This document shows, piece after piece, positions 26,456-36,366 of a stretch of 64,000 nt of DNA (positions are counted from its first letter, which is position 1; every line of letters starts with the position of its first letter). Both the position numbers and the translations under genes were made by a program. Origin of the DNA: CAZTGZ01 sp964613385. Its GTDB lineage: Bacteria; Bacteroidota; Bacteroidia; NS11-12g; UBA9320. The stretch covers positions 110,003 to 174,002 of the forward strand of contig CAZTGZ010000001.1 in assembly GCA_964613385.1 (NCBI GenBank), given 5' to 3'. The notes under the pieces were generated by a model. That model had not been told where the DNA came from. It did no database searches and worked only from the letters and a program-made list of their open reading frames with translations.

Positions 26456-27709
26456 TCAGGAAGCGATTTCTTTCAGCGCAGTTACCAATTTAGCGGTCTC
26501 TCCGGGATTGTTAAAAAGATGCGGTGTTATGCGGACCCCTTGAATAACATCGTGTTCGATGGCCACGGTGAAAATACCATATTTCTCTTTGAGGGTTTTG
26601 GATACCTGTGAAGGTTTTTTCCCGATAACTGAGACATTAGCCAGGGCGCAGGAACGTTCAGGTCCAACCGGTGTGAGCATTTGAAATCGCTCATCTTTGC
26701 GAATCTCATCCGTCCAGCTTTTTTGAAGATAACGCAAGTGACTTTCCTTGAGTTTGGCCCCGATCATTTGATGAAAGGAGATGGCTTCGGGTAAGGTTTC
26801 GCTTACGGCACAGGGATGCGTTCCGAAATGTTCAAATTTTCGGATATTGGATGCATCATAACCGGTATCTCCGAAAAGCGGCCATATTTTTTGAGTGTGT
26901 TTTTTCTTCACGCAGAGCATTCCGGCACCTAATGGATTACATAGCCATTTATGAAGACTGCACCCGAGATAATCGGCATCCAAATCTTTAAAGTTGCAGG
27001 GAATATGAGCGAAGCTGTGCGCTGCATCAACCAAAACTTCAATTTGCTTAGCGTGAGCTGCGGCGATTATTTTGGAAGCAGGAAGTATCTGTCCGGTTAA
27101 ATTGATCATGTGAGTCAACAGAATCAACCTGGTGTTCGAACCGGTTGCATCCATGTATGCATTCACAATTTCTTCATCGCTTTTAGGATGTATGGGCAAT
27201 GATATCATTTTGAGATGTATCCCATAGCGCTTTTCAGCCTGTTTCAGTTGTTCGACCATACTGCCATAGTCCTGATTGCTGTATATGACTTCATCTCCTT
27301 TTTGCCAGGGATAACCCATGATTACGATGTTCATGGCTTCCGTGGTATTGCGAACCAGGGCGGTTTCTTCAGGTTCTGACCCGGCGAGACCGGCAAGTGC
27401 CAATCTGCTTTTCTCCCGTCCGTTTTCCTGCTCGGTGCGCATATACAGGGATGTCTTTCTGTTGATATAGGTACCTGTTTTTTGAAAATAATTGCGGGTT
27501 GAAACCGGTTGAGGAGAAAAGTAGCCGTTTTCCAACTGAATGAATGCCGGATCCGGTTCAAACATGCCTCTTACCAATAGCCAGAATTCCTCGTTGGCTA
27601 CATCGGCCATTCCGGTTTGTTGCATGCTTTTGATAAGTTCAGCTGCTTTACCAGATTGAACCGACCATCCTGCAACAGCTGCCTGCATCAAAAATTTCCG
27701 GCGATTCAT
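26456..27709 (-). CDS. Class V aminotransferase-fold PLP enzyme, Tat-like leader
   Basis: A 417-residue enzyme of the isopenicillin-N epimerase/cysteine desulfurase-like group. The PLP-binding block is VDAAHSFAH (Asp), and GCSLHKWLCNPLGAG supplies the Schiff-base lysine. The N terminus MNRRKFLMQAAVAGW is a typical twin-arginine leader, so export as a folded PLP enzyme is likely. The start codon overlaps the upstream peptidase stop by one base (TAATG), a coupled pair. The reaction cannot be specified. Confidence 0.85.
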   Translation of the reverse strand: MNRRKFLMQAAVAGWSVQSGKAAELIKSMQQTGMADVANEEFWLLVRGMFEPDPAFIQLENGYFSPQPVSTRNYFQKTGTYINRKTSLYMRTEQENGREKSRLALAGLAGSEPEETALVRNTTEAMNIVIMGYPWQKGDEVIYSNQDYGSMVEQLKQAEKRYGIHLKMISLPIHPKSDEEIVNAYMDATGSNTRLILLTHMINLTGQILPASKIIAAAHAKQIEVLVDAAHSFAHIPCNFKDLDADYLGCSLHKWLCNPLGAGMLCVKKKHTQKIWPLFGDTGYDASNIRKFEHFGTHPCAVSETLPEAISFHQMIGAKLKESHLRYLQKSWTDEIRKDERFQMLTPVGPERSCALANVSVIGKKPSQVSKTLKEKYGIFTVAIEHDVIQGVRITPHLFNNPGETAKLVTALKEIAS

Positions 27710-29364
27710 TATCCGAGACCCAAAACCTTCAGACCTTGCTCAAAAATAACGTCGACTGGAATATTTACTGCTTTCAGTCTATCCAAATCCTTTTGGAGTT
27801 CTTCACCGATATAACCGTATTTTTTCATGAATGCGGTAACGGCTGCTTTGTTGCCATCGCCTTGAAGTTTCAGGATTTCTGCGGAAAGGTCGTTAACGGC
27901 ACGGGCGAATGCTTCCTGCTGTACCTGATAAGTGCCCGTTTTCGGATCTCTGATAAATGCTCCTTTTTCCTGAAAATAATTGAATCTCACCATATTGGCG
28001 TTTCCATGTGCGCTTGCACCTCCGAAGCGAACCGAGCGGAAAATACCGGCCAAAAAGGTTACGTAGTGATCCATAATTTCTCCTTCGCTTATTTCACCTT
28101 TTTCAAACAGACGGGTGATCATATATAATCCGAGGATATCAGCCTTACCTTCTTCCAAGGCAGAAAACTCTTCTTCCAGCGCATCTCTTACCGTACCTTT
28201 TCCTGTGATGGTATTTTTGATGCCCAATCCATGCGCTACTTCATGAAACATGGTATTGGAGAAGAAAGCATTAAAAGTGATATGTTTCTGCTGTTCTTTA
28301 GATATTAACTCATGAGAAATCGGAACCAGAATGCGATCATATTTTGCACGCATGGCATTTTTAAGCTGACTGCGACGTGTTCCCTTTTCTTGTTGCAATT
28401 TTTCATCGTTGGGAAGGTTAACGGCAATGGTTTTACTTCCGGCATTGCAATCACCGGCATAATACACCACATCGTAGGCATTGAGTTGTGCATTGGAGGC
28501 AGAAATTTTCTCTTTTTTGTATTGGGGAAGACATGGCAAGTCGCGCTGTAATTCGGGCAAATAGGCCACATACTTTTCGAGTTTCTTACTCCATTCTCTG
28601 TCTTTGATTAATACATAGGCTTCATAAGATGTACGGGCATTATATAGTTGATCCTCATAGTTTTCTATTGGACCGATAATCAAGTCAATTCCATTGGTTT
28701 TCATATCGAGCCAGGCTTCATCACTTCGGGTAAAATCATCGGTAAGTAAAGCTTGTGCGCGAAGTTCAAGATAGGTTTTAAGACCGGCATCGCGGCATTT
28801 GGAGGCCGCACTTTTTAAATAAGAAGCTGCTTTTTCCAATTCAGGTTTAAAAGCTACATGGAATGGAATACTATATAGTTTTCCGCTGCTATCACGACGA
28901 ATAATGGAATATTGGCCTTTTTTATCGGCAACTTTGGATTTCTCCAATTCTTCCTTGCTCATATCGGCAGGATAGAAGTTGGCACCTTTGGGTTTTTCGC
29001 CAATTCCCTCCCACATAGGTAAATTGTTTTCCAGTCGATTCCATGGACCATAATTGATCAGGACCTGAGTCCGGATTGAATCATTATTAATGGTGGATAG
29101 CAGGCTTTCTTTGTCGCCGTAAGCCTGTTTCCAAAAAAGATCATCCATAATCATGGCAGCCTTAATCAAGTCGGGAAGCATGGCCCTTTCATCTTCACTG
29201 AGGGCATTCAGATCCGTGGTTAGTTTAACCCTGGCATAGATTCCGGCATCCGGAGTTGAAGGAGCTTCAACAGAAGTTTGATCCTGAGGCTTTTCTTTCG
29301 TCTGACATGAGGTCCAGCAAAGTGCACTGATCAGACATAAAAGGAGAAATATATTTTGTTGCAT
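27709..29364 (-). CDS. M49-like zinc peptidase (dipeptidyl-peptidase III-related), lipoprotein
   Basis: About 551 residues. A lipoprotein-type leader ends at the Cys in CWTSC. The zinc site is HEVAHGLG followed by EEEFSALEEGKADILGLY, where the second block resembles the EECRAE-type glutamate motif of M49. The classical M49 motif is HExxxH, and here the spacing is HExxH. I prefer the ATG at 29364 over 29400 because a TACATTTG promoter box ends six bases before it. It is the first gene of a two-gene unit with the PLP enzyme. Confidence 0.78.
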   Translation of the reverse strand: MQQNIFLLLCLISALCWTSCQTKEKPQDQTSVEAPSTPDAGIYARVKLTTDLNALSEDERAMLPDLIKAAMIMDDLFWKQAYGDKESLLSTINNDSIRTQVLINYGPWNRLENNLPMWEGIGEKPKGANFYPADMSKEELEKSKVADKKGQYSIIRRDSSGKLYSIPFHVAFKPELEKAASYLKSAASKCRDAGLKTYLELRAQALLTDDFTRSDEAWLDMKTNGIDLIIGPIENYEDQLYNARTSYEAYVLIKDREWSKKLEKYVAYLPELQRDLPCLPQYKKEKISASNAQLNAYDVVYYAGDCNAGSKTIAVNLPNDEKLQQEKGTRRSQLKNAMRAKYDRILVPISHELISKEQQKHITFNAFFSNTMFHEVAHGLGIKNTITGKGTVRDALEEEFSALEEGKADILGLYMITRLFEKGEISEGEIMDHYVTFLAGIFRSVRFGGASAHGNANMVRFNYFQEKGAFIRDPKTGTYQVQQEAFARAVNDLSAEILKLQGDGNKAAVTAFMKKYGYIGEELQKDLDRLKAVNIPVDVIFEQGLKVLGLG

Positions 29365-29370
29365 CAGGAA

Positions 29371-29378
29371 CAAATGTA
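29371..29378 (-). promoter_or_regulatory. Promoter -7 box TACATTTG of the M49-like peptidase gene
   Basis: Exact TAnnTTTG match on the minus strand, six bases before the ATG at 29364. It implies a leaderless mRNA. Confidence 0.5.
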
Positions 29379-29423
29379 AATTCTGCACATGAACCGACAA
29401 AATTGTTCGTCGAACAGTGGTCT

Positions 29424-31490
29424 TTACATCAGATCTTCAGCTATTTGAAGGGCTTCATATAAATACAAATCCTTTTTGAGATTTGATTTCCAATCCATGG
29501 CTCTTGCTTTCCTGCTTTCATCTCCCTTCATCGCTTCTGCATCAGAACTACAGAAATCTATGTTCAAATCTTCTATTGGCTTAAACAGGGATTCGTATTT
29601 CTTATTTACTTCGCTCAACGCCTTTTCTTCTTCTCTATATTTCTGAATCTGAAGGGAATAAACGGTTCTTTCATTCTGTTTTTGCCATCTTTTCGCATTT
29701 TCTTCAAGCAAAATCATTTCATTTTGACTGGAAGTTCGGTTTTGGCTGGCTTTCACAATCTTCTTTTTATCCTTAAGCCAATTGCCTGGCTTATAAAAAG
29801 CTTTTTCAATTTGATCGAATGGCATAGCTGCAGGGTCTTCTTTTTCACCGGTTTTGATATAGGTATAGTTGTCGGGCATCACCAAATCCGGTTCAACACC
29901 TTTTAATTGGGTTGCGTCTCCATTGATGCGATAGAATTTTTGAACGGTAAGTTTCACAGAACCCAATACATCCGGACCGGCGCCCTGAGCACCGAGTTCA
30001 GCAAATCTCTGAACCGTACCCTTTCCGTGTGTTGGTCCGGTACCCAGAATAATGGCCCTATTGTAATCCTGCATGGCTGCAGCGAGTATTTCTGATGCGG
30101 ATGCGCTGAAACTGTTAACCATCACTATGAAGGCCCCATCCCAGGTAACCTGTCTATTGTGGTCACTCATTACATAGGGTTTTTCACCCCTGGATTTAAC
30201 CTGAACCACCGGGCCTTCTGGAATAAATAATCCCGCCATTTCCACTACATCTGCCAGTGAACCTCCGCCATTGTTGCGCAAGTCGAGGATAATGGCTTTC
30301 ACATTTTCCTTTTTCAACTTTTCAATTTCATCCCTTACATCTTTCCAACTGGTTCTTCCACCTTCTCCGCTAAAATCTGCATAGAAGCTCGGGAGATACA
30401 CATAGCCCGTTTTTTTCTTGTCGGCGTCATACAAAATCGCACTTTTGGCATAAGTTTCTTCCAATTGCACAACATCGCGAACAATTGGAATCACCTTAAT
30501 GCTTCCATCGGGTTTTTTAACGGTTAACCGAACTTCTGTGCCTTTTTTACCGCGGATCAGTTTTACGGCATCATCAATGCGCACATCCACCAAATCAACC
30601 GGATCATCTTTGCCTTGTGCTACCTTGATGATGAGGTCGTTTTCCTTTAACTCACCTTGCAAAGCACTTGGACTACCTGGAATGATTTTCATTACCTTGA
30701 TATATCCGTCTTTCTCCTGCAGTTGAGCTCCGATTCCTTCCAGTTTCCCACTCATTCGAATATCGAAATTTTCCTTATCGGCCGGTGGAAAATAATTGGT
30801 ATGTGGATCAAATACAGATGTAAGGGCATTGATATAAATACTGAGTCGGTCTTTTCTCTTGATTTTAACCAATCGGTCGAACCACTCATCGTGATTTTTC
30901 AGAACTGCCATTCTCGCTTTATACTCCAGACTGTCCATGCTTTCTTTTTTTATGGAGCTATCTGCTTTTTCCTGCACATCCAGACTGCTTATTACGCGAA
31001 GCATCACGTTGTATTTCAAGTATTTAAACCATCTCTCCCGAAGCTCATCATGATTTTTAGCATATGGAATTTTCTCGTTAAAATCTACCTGCTCGTCTTT
31101 GGTGAAGTCCATGGGTTCGGCCAGAATACCTTTATAGATATCCTTGATTTCCAGTTGTCTCCGTTCGATCAGCTCCAGACTCAAATTAAAACAATCATAT
31201 CTGCCCGACATACTTTCATCGTCCAAGGTGTAGCGATGTTCTTCCAACCGCTTTACATCATCATCCAGCAACAAACGTTTGGTAGGGTCTAAAGCATCCA
31301 AATAATTCGTGAATGCTTTGTTGGAAAAGCTGTCGTTAATTTCAACCGGGGCATAGTGGAAATTTCTCAGATTTTCCAGTATGGTTCGAACCAGCAGGTC
31401 TTCAGGTTGGGTATCTTGTTTCAGATAAAATCCAAGGGCCAGCAATGAAGCAGGTACCAGGATCATCAATGATTTAATAAATTTATTCAT
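29424..31490 (-). CDS. C-terminal-processing (tail-specific) protease, S41 family
   Basis: A 688-residue periplasmic protease with a signal segment (residues 1-20), an N-terminal helical domain (DUF3340-like, about 30-220), a PDZ domain (about 235-330, with GIGAQL and GSPSALQGELKENDLI) and the S41 catalytic domain. The catalytic Ser lies in NSFSASASEI and the Lys in THGKGTVQ. A C-terminal DUF3340-like helical region follows. This is the architecture of Prc/Tsp, which degrades periplasmic proteins and trims lipoproteins. No clear promoter box is seen in the 219-base gap upstream. Confidence 0.92.
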   Translation of the reverse strand: MNKFIKSLMILVPASLLALGFYLKQDTQPEDLLVRTILENLRNFHYAPVEINDSFSNKAFTNYLDALDPTKRLLLDDDVKRLEEHRYTLDDESMSGRYDCFNLSLELIERRQLEIKDIYKGILAEPMDFTKDEQVDFNEKIPYAKNHDELRERWFKYLKYNVMLRVISSLDVQEKADSSIKKESMDSLEYKARMAVLKNHDEWFDRLVKIKRKDRLSIYINALTSVFDPHTNYFPPADKENFDIRMSGKLEGIGAQLQEKDGYIKVMKIIPGSPSALQGELKENDLIIKVAQGKDDPVDLVDVRIDDAVKLIRGKKGTEVRLTVKKPDGSIKVIPIVRDVVQLEETYAKSAILYDADKKKTGYVYLPSFYADFSGEGGRTSWKDVRDEIEKLKKENVKAIILDLRNNGGGSLADVVEMAGLFIPEGPVVQVKSRGEKPYVMSDHNRQVTWDGAFIVMVNSFSASASEILAAAMQDYNRAIILGTGPTHGKGTVQRFAELGAQGAGPDVLGSVKLTVQKFYRINGDATQLKGVEPDLVMPDNYTYIKTGEKEDPAAMPFDQIEKAFYKPGNWLKDKKKIVKASQNRTSSQNEMILLEENAKRWQKQNERTVYSLQIQKYREEEKALSEVNKKYESLFKPIEDLNIDFCSSDAEAMKGDESRKARAMDWKSNLKKDLYLYEALQIAEDLM

Positions 31491-31709
31491 CTCGGTAAAT
31501 TGGTTCTGTTCGCAATTTATAGGGGATAACGCAAATTTCTTGCATTTCTTGAAGGGAGTCGGAAAGAATCTATGAAATGCGCGAAATGGAGGACGAGTGT
31601 TCGGTTGAGGGGAAATAAGAGAATTTGCAGCGCACCCGGTATTTCAGTTTACACTTATGTGAACTACCCATAAACCACCTCATTTTTTTATCGATATTTG
31701 CCCATCGAC

Positions 31710-33176
31710 ATGAAGGCACTCATCCGGAAACTTGCTGGCGAAACAGCAGTGTATGGCTTGTCCAGCATGGTAGGGCGGTTTCTGAATTTCTTGCTGGTTC
31801 CCCTGTATACCGCGCAATTTTTACCGGAAGAATATGGTGTAGTAACCGTTTTATATGCCTTTGCCGGCTTTGCTGCAGTGATTTTAACTATGGGAATGGA
31901 AACGGCTTTTTTTCATTTTTCCACTAAAATTAACGATACGGCTAAGGCTTATTCTCACGCCTTTTTATTGTTGTTGCCCTTGAACATATTACTTGGGCTT
32001 ATCATTTGGTTTGGTGCGGAACCCTTGGCAGAATGGGTAGGATTTGAGGGTCATGGCAATTATTTCAGATGTTTTGCCCTCATATTACCTTTGGATGCCC
32101 TCACTTCATTGCCTATGGCCTGGTTGAGGAAAATGGGTAAAGCCCGGCGATTCGCGCTCCTCAAACTGTTGAATATCGCCATCAACATTGGCGTGAACCT
32201 GTACTTTGTTTATTTTGGATATACCTATTTCGAAAAAGGTATTCAACTTCCCGGATTTAACCCCGATTGGGGAATCTTCTATATTTTTATTGCGAATGTT
32301 TTGGCCAGCCTGATCGGATTTTTGTGTATGATTCCGGAATTGCGTGTCATTCGTTCTGCTCCGGATGTGGAATTCATCAAATCCATGCTAAAATATGCCT
32401 GGCCGGTGATATTAATCGGATTGGCCGGTATGGTGAACGAATTGCTGGATCGGGTACTTATCCAATATTTAACTCCGGCGAAGGAAGCGGATTTTAATAC
32501 CGGTGTATATGGTGCATTTTATAAGCTGAGCATTGTAATTACCTTATTTGTTCAGGCATTCAGATTTGCGGCGGAGCCATTCTTTTTTGAACAGAGCCGA
32601 CAGAGTGATGCCCCGAGGATTTATGCTCGGGTGATGCATTTATTTGTCGCAGTTTGTGCAGGCATATTTCTCCTATGCATGTTGATGATGGATGAATTAT
32701 CGGCACTGTTGATAAGGCAGGAAGCCTACTACAGGCATCCACAGGCCATGCAACTGGTGCCTGTCTTACTCATGGCGAATATTTTTCTCGGCATGTATTA
32801 CAATTTGTCTATCTGGTATAAACTCAGCGAAAAGACCCGCATGGGTGCCTGGATAGCCATGGGAGGTGCTGTGCTTACAATTGTACTGAATATCCTTTTG
32901 ATACCAAAAATCGGAATTCTAGGTGCGGCATGGACGACATTGATCGTATATATGAGTATGGCCTTGATTTCGTGGTTGCAGGGTCAGCGTTATTATCCGG
33001 TTCCATATAATGTTCCGAGAATTTTAACTTATTTGGGTCTGGCACTGGGGGCTGTTTTTGTTTATCAGTTTGTTTTGATTTTCAAGTGGTTTCCGAACGA
33101 AATATGGCAAGCACTGGCATTGATCGGCTTTGTAGCAGGCATCTATTTAATGGAAAGGGTGAATAAATTTGCGTAA
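31710..33176 (+). CDS. Polysaccharide/lipid flippase (MATE/MVF superfamily)
   Basis: About 488 residues with 12-14 hydrophobic helices. The start AGETAVYGLSSMVGRFLNFLLVPLYTAQFLPEEYGVV is the polysaccharide biosynthesis (Wzx-like) export-protein pattern. It should flip lipid-linked sugars across the inner membrane. The ATG at 31710 is preferred over the in-frame ATG at 31698 because a near-consensus box (GATATTTG) lies nine bases upstream of 31710. It begins a plus-strand run of six envelope and nucleotide genes. Confidence 0.85.
   Translation: MKALIRKLAGETAVYGLSSMVGRFLNFLLVPLYTAQFLPEEYGVVTVLYAFAGFAAVILTMGMETAFFHFSTKINDTAKAYSHAFLLLLPLNILLGLIIWFGAEPLAEWVGFEGHGNYFRCFALILPLDALTSLPMAWLRKMGKARRFALLKLLNIAINIGVNLYFVYFGYTYFEKGIQLPGFNPDWGIFYIFIANVLASLIGFLCMIPELRVIRSAPDVEFIKSMLKYAWPVILIGLAGMVNELLDRVLIQYLTPAKEADFNTGVYGAFYKLSIVITLFVQAFRFAAEPFFFEQSRQSDAPRIYARVMHLFVAVCAGIFLLCMLMMDELSALLIRQEAYYRHPQAMQLVPVLLMANIFLGMYYNLSIWYKLSEKTRMGAWIAMGGAVLTIVLNILLIPKIGILGAAWTTLIVYMSMALISWLQGQRYYPVPYNVPRILTYLGLALGAVFVYQFVLIFKWFPNEIWQALALIGFVAGIYLMERVNKFA
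33164..33171 (+). promoter_or_regulatory. Promoter -7 box TAAATTTG upstream of dut
   Basis: Exact TAnnTTTG match inside the last codons of the flippase gene, 27 bases before the dut ATG. It could give the downstream genes independent transcription. Confidence 0.35.
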
Positions 33177-33198
33177 ATTCGCGCCTTTCTCAAAAACT

Positions 33199-33639
33199 AT
33201 GGTACAAATCCGTATCATCAATCAAAGTGGACTGAGTTTGCCCGCTTATCAGACTGAGCATTCTGCCGGTCTGGATTTGTGTGCCTGTTTGGAAGAGCCG
33301 GTTGTGATTGCCGCTGGCCATCGACAGTTAATCGGAACAGGATTGTTTATGGCATTACCTTCGGGATTTGAAGCGCAAATTCGTCCGAGAAGCGGCCTGG
33401 CACTCAAACATGGTATAACATTGTTAAACACCCCCGGAACGATTGATGCAGACTATCGCGGCGAGATTAAGGTGTTGCTCATAAACCTGGGGCATGAGCC
33501 TTTTTTGGTGAACCACGGAGACCGAATTGCACAAATGGTAGTGGCCAGATATGAAAAAGTAGAATGGCAATTAACCGAAGAACTCGACGAAACAGTTCGC
33601 GGTGCAGGCGGATATGGACATACCGGAATTAAACCTTAA
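33199..33639 (+). CDS. dut: dUTP diphosphatase
   Basis: A 146-residue trimeric-type dUTPase that hydrolyses dUTP to dUMP. The five motifs are visible: AGLDLCA, PRSGLALKHG, the uracil-binding TPGTIDADYRGEIKV loop, GDRIAQMV and the C-terminal RGAGGYGHTG. The ATG at 33199 fits the family length, and an upstream GTG at 33169 overlapping the flippase stop is rejected. The nucleotidyltransferase follows after 13 bases. Confidence 0.96.
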   Translation: MVQIRIINQSGLSLPAYQTEHSAGLDLCACLEEPVVIAAGHRQLIGTGLFMALPSGFEAQIRPRSGLALKHGITLLNTPGTIDADYRGEIKVLLINLGHEPFLVNHGDRIAQMVVARYEKVEWQLTEELDETVRGAGGYGHTGIKP

Positions 33640-33652
33640 GCTAAAAACATAT

Positions 33653-34666
33653 ATGAATCTGATTATCCCTATGGCAGGAATGGGAAAGCGCATGAGACCG
33701 CATACCCTCACTACACCAAAACCACTATTGCCAATTGCGGGTAAACCCATTGTTCAGCGCCTGGTAGAAGACATTGCCAAAGTTTGTGCTGAACCAATCG
33801 ACGAGATAGCCTTTATTATTGGCCCCGGTTTTGGCAAAGCTGTTGAAGAAAAGCTGTTGGAAATAGCATCCGGAATTGGAGCCAAAGGTCTGATATGCAC
33901 TCAGGACGAAGCGCTGGGAACAGCACACGCGGTCTATTGTGCCAAAGCCAGTTTGAGAGGCCCCGTAATCGTGGCTTTTGCCGACACTTTGTTCCGTGCC
34001 GATTTTACCCTCGACAGCAGCAGAGATGGCATCATTTGGGTGCAAAAAGTAGATGATCCCAGACCATTTGGGGTGGTTAAACTGAATGAAAACAATGAAA
34101 TCACAGATTTTATTGAAAAACCACAGGATTTTGTATCCGATTTGGCCATTATCGGAATTTATTTTTTCAGAGATGGCGCTAATTTGGAGCAAGAAATTCG
34201 GTACCTGCTCGATAATGATATCAGGGAAAAAGGTGAGTATCAATTGACCAATGCCCTTGAAAATATGAAATCGAAAGGGATGAAATTTGTGCCGGGTAAA
34301 GTGATTGAGTGGTTGGATTGCGGGAATAAGGATGTAACAGTATATACCAACAAACGGGTTCTGGAAACAACCGATGAACCCAACTTGATAGACCCCGGAA
34401 TGTTGTCAGAAAACAGTAAAATTATCCCGCCTTGTTTCATCGGGAAAAACGTGCGCATATCGAACAGTACGGTTGGACCGTTTGTAAGTATTGGAGATAA
34501 TAGCGTAATTGAAAATTCAGTGATTACCAATAGTATTTTACAGGAAAAGGTGCATTTGATCAATGCAGATATTACCAATTCTATGTTGGGCAATCATACC
34601 ATTTATGACGGAAAGGCACGGGAATTGAGTTTGAGTGATTACTCGACCGTAGCCGGAACCCTATGA
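33653..34666 (+). CDS. Sugar-phosphate nucleotidyltransferase
   Basis: A 337-residue protein. The N-terminal NTP_transferase domain has the G-x-G-x-R signature GMGKRM and the PKPLLPIAGKP lysine block. The C-terminal portion is a left-handed beta-helix-like repeat (NSTVGPFVSIGDNSVIENSV). It couples a sugar 1-phosphate to a nucleotide for envelope polysaccharide, but the sugar and base are not certain (glucose-1-phosphate thymidylyl- or mannose-1-phosphate guanylyl-type). The start at 33653 is the family start. It overlaps the next gene by four bases. Confidence 0.88.
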   Translation: MNLIIPMAGMGKRMRPHTLTTPKPLLPIAGKPIVQRLVEDIAKVCAEPIDEIAFIIGPGFGKAVEEKLLEIASGIGAKGLICTQDEALGTAHAVYCAKASLRGPVIVAFADTLFRADFTLDSSRDGIIWVQKVDDPRPFGVVKLNENNEITDFIEKPQDFVSDLAIIGIYFFRDGANLEQEIRYLLDNDIREKGEYQLTNALENMKSKGMKFVPGKVIEWLDCGNKDVTVYTNKRVLETTDEPNLIDPGMLSENSKIIPPCFIGKNVRISNSTVGPFVSIGDNSVIENSVITNSILQEKVHLINADITNSMLGNHTIYDGKARELSLSDYSTVAGTL

Positions 34667-36366
34667 GAAATGTTTTTCTATATATCGCCATAACAGGAAT
34701 ATTAACCGCATGTGCGGGACGTAAACAAAATGCCGGTGAACTTTCTTATGCTCAGCAGAAGAAGTTCAATGAAGCATTTTTTGAGGCGAGTAAGCAAAAG
34801 GCTTTGGGGAATTTGGAGGAAGCCACATCATCATTTTTACAGGCGATCAAAATCGATCCTTCAAACCATGCGGTGATGTATCAGCTGGCCAATCTTTATT
34901 TGAAACAGAAGAATACCGATGAATCTCAGCATTGGGCCGAGAAATCCGTTCAAAAGAATCCGGTTTACAATCATTGGTATTACGGTCAATTGGGGCAGAT
35001 TTACAATCGTCAGGGTTTATATGCCAAATCAGCGGGGATTTTTGTGAAAATGATAGAACAGGATCCCAACCGCTTGTCTAATTACATAGAGGCGTCAAAT
35101 CAGTTGATCAATGCCGGCGAATACAAGGAATCCATCAAAATACTGGACCGATATCAGGAAAAATTCGGGGTGGATGAAGAATCGGCCAGGAAACTGGAAC
35201 AATTGTACCTGAAACTGAACAAACCGGAACAGGCGCTGGCCGAAATATTAAAATTGGCTGAAGCTTGTCCGGATGAGGTGCGTTACTGGGGTTTGCTCGC
35301 AGAAACCCAAATGTCCGTTGGAAAAAAGGCGGATGCCGAGAAATCATATCTCAAAATGATTGCATTGGATTCGTTGAACGGATATGCCCATTTTGGGTTG
35401 GCTGATATTTTAAGAAGCAAGGGTGAAGCCGATGCATCCTTTGAACATCTTTTAGCAGGATTCGGAGATGACCGGGTTAAAATGGCCAATAAACTGCAGG
35501 TAGTCTCTTCCTATTTTGTGTTGATGCAAAAGGATGAGAAAAGTAAGACACAAGTGTTCAGATTGGCGGAAGCACTGGTGAAAACACATCCCAACGATGC
35601 GATGGGGTATGTGGTATACAGCGATTTGTATTATGCACTTGGTTCCTTTAGTGAAAGCCGAACGTATTTGTTGAAGGCTCTTACCTTGGAATCCGGAGAT
35701 TACAAGTACTGGCAGAAATTGATTTCTATTGATGAACGTGTCAATGACATGAAATTGCTGGAAGAAGATTCACGGAAGGCGTTGGAAGTATTTCCGAATA
35801 TACCCGCCCTCTACATCTATAACGGTTTTGCATTAATCGCTTTAAAACAGTTTGAAAAGTCTGTTTCCATATCGGAAGAGGGATTGGGATTTGCCATCCA
35901 AATCCGAGATAAAATACAATTGCATCTCAATATGGCCGATGCCTACCATCAAATGAACAATCACGAAAAATCGGATGCTTCATTTGAATCTGTGCTGGAA
36001 TTAGACCCTGAAAACGCACTGGCACTAAACAATTATGCCTACTTTCTCGCCCAAAGGAAGCATAGGTTGGATGATGCGGTGAAGATGATACAGAAGGCCT
36101 TGAAATCAGAGCCCGACAATGCTTCATACCTGGATACTTACGGATGGGTTTTGTACCAAAGCGCCAAATATCCCGAGGCTTTGAAATTGTTGGAGACCGC
36201 GCTTAAACTCGACCCCAGGAATGCTGAAATTTTAGAGCATGTGGGAGATGTTTATTTCAAGATGGGAAGAAACGATGATGCCCAGAGCTATTGGCGAAAG
36301 GCAATTGACAATAAAGGAGATGCAGAAAAATTACAAAGGAAAATTAAAGAAGGTATTCCGGGCTGA
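34663..36366 (+). CDS. TPR-repeat lipoprotein
   Basis: A 567-residue lipoprotein (leader ending in the lipobox LTAC, Cys17) made almost wholly of tetratricopeptide repeats. Repeats such as AVMYQLANLYLKQKNTDESQ, GYAHFGLADILRSKGEAD and ALNNYAYFLAQRKHRLDDAV span about residues 30-560. It probably scaffolds envelope assembly, in line with the neighbouring genes. Its ATG overlaps the previous stop (ATGA). Confidence 0.88.
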   Translation: MRNVFLYIAITGILTACAGRKQNAGELSYAQQKKFNEAFFEASKQKALGNLEEATSSFLQAIKIDPSNHAVMYQLANLYLKQKNTDESQHWAEKSVQKNPVYNHWYYGQLGQIYNRQGLYAKSAGIFVKMIEQDPNRLSNYIEASNQLINAGEYKESIKILDRYQEKFGVDEESARKLEQLYLKLNKPEQALAEILKLAEACPDEVRYWGLLAETQMSVGKKADAEKSYLKMIALDSLNGYAHFGLADILRSKGEADASFEHLLAGFGDDRVKMANKLQVVSSYFVLMQKDEKSKTQVFRLAEALVKTHPNDAMGYVVYSDLYYALGSFSESRTYLLKALTLESGDYKYWQKLISIDERVNDMKLLEEDSRKALEVFPNIPALYIYNGFALIALKQFEKSVSISEEGLGFAIQIRDKIQLHLNMADAYHQMNNHEKSDASFESVLELDPENALALNNYAYFLAQRKHRLDDAVKMIQKALKSEPDNASYLDTYGWVLYQSAKYPEALKLLETALKLDPRNAEILEHVGDVYFKMGRNDDAQSYWRKAIDNKGDAEKLQRKIKEGIPG

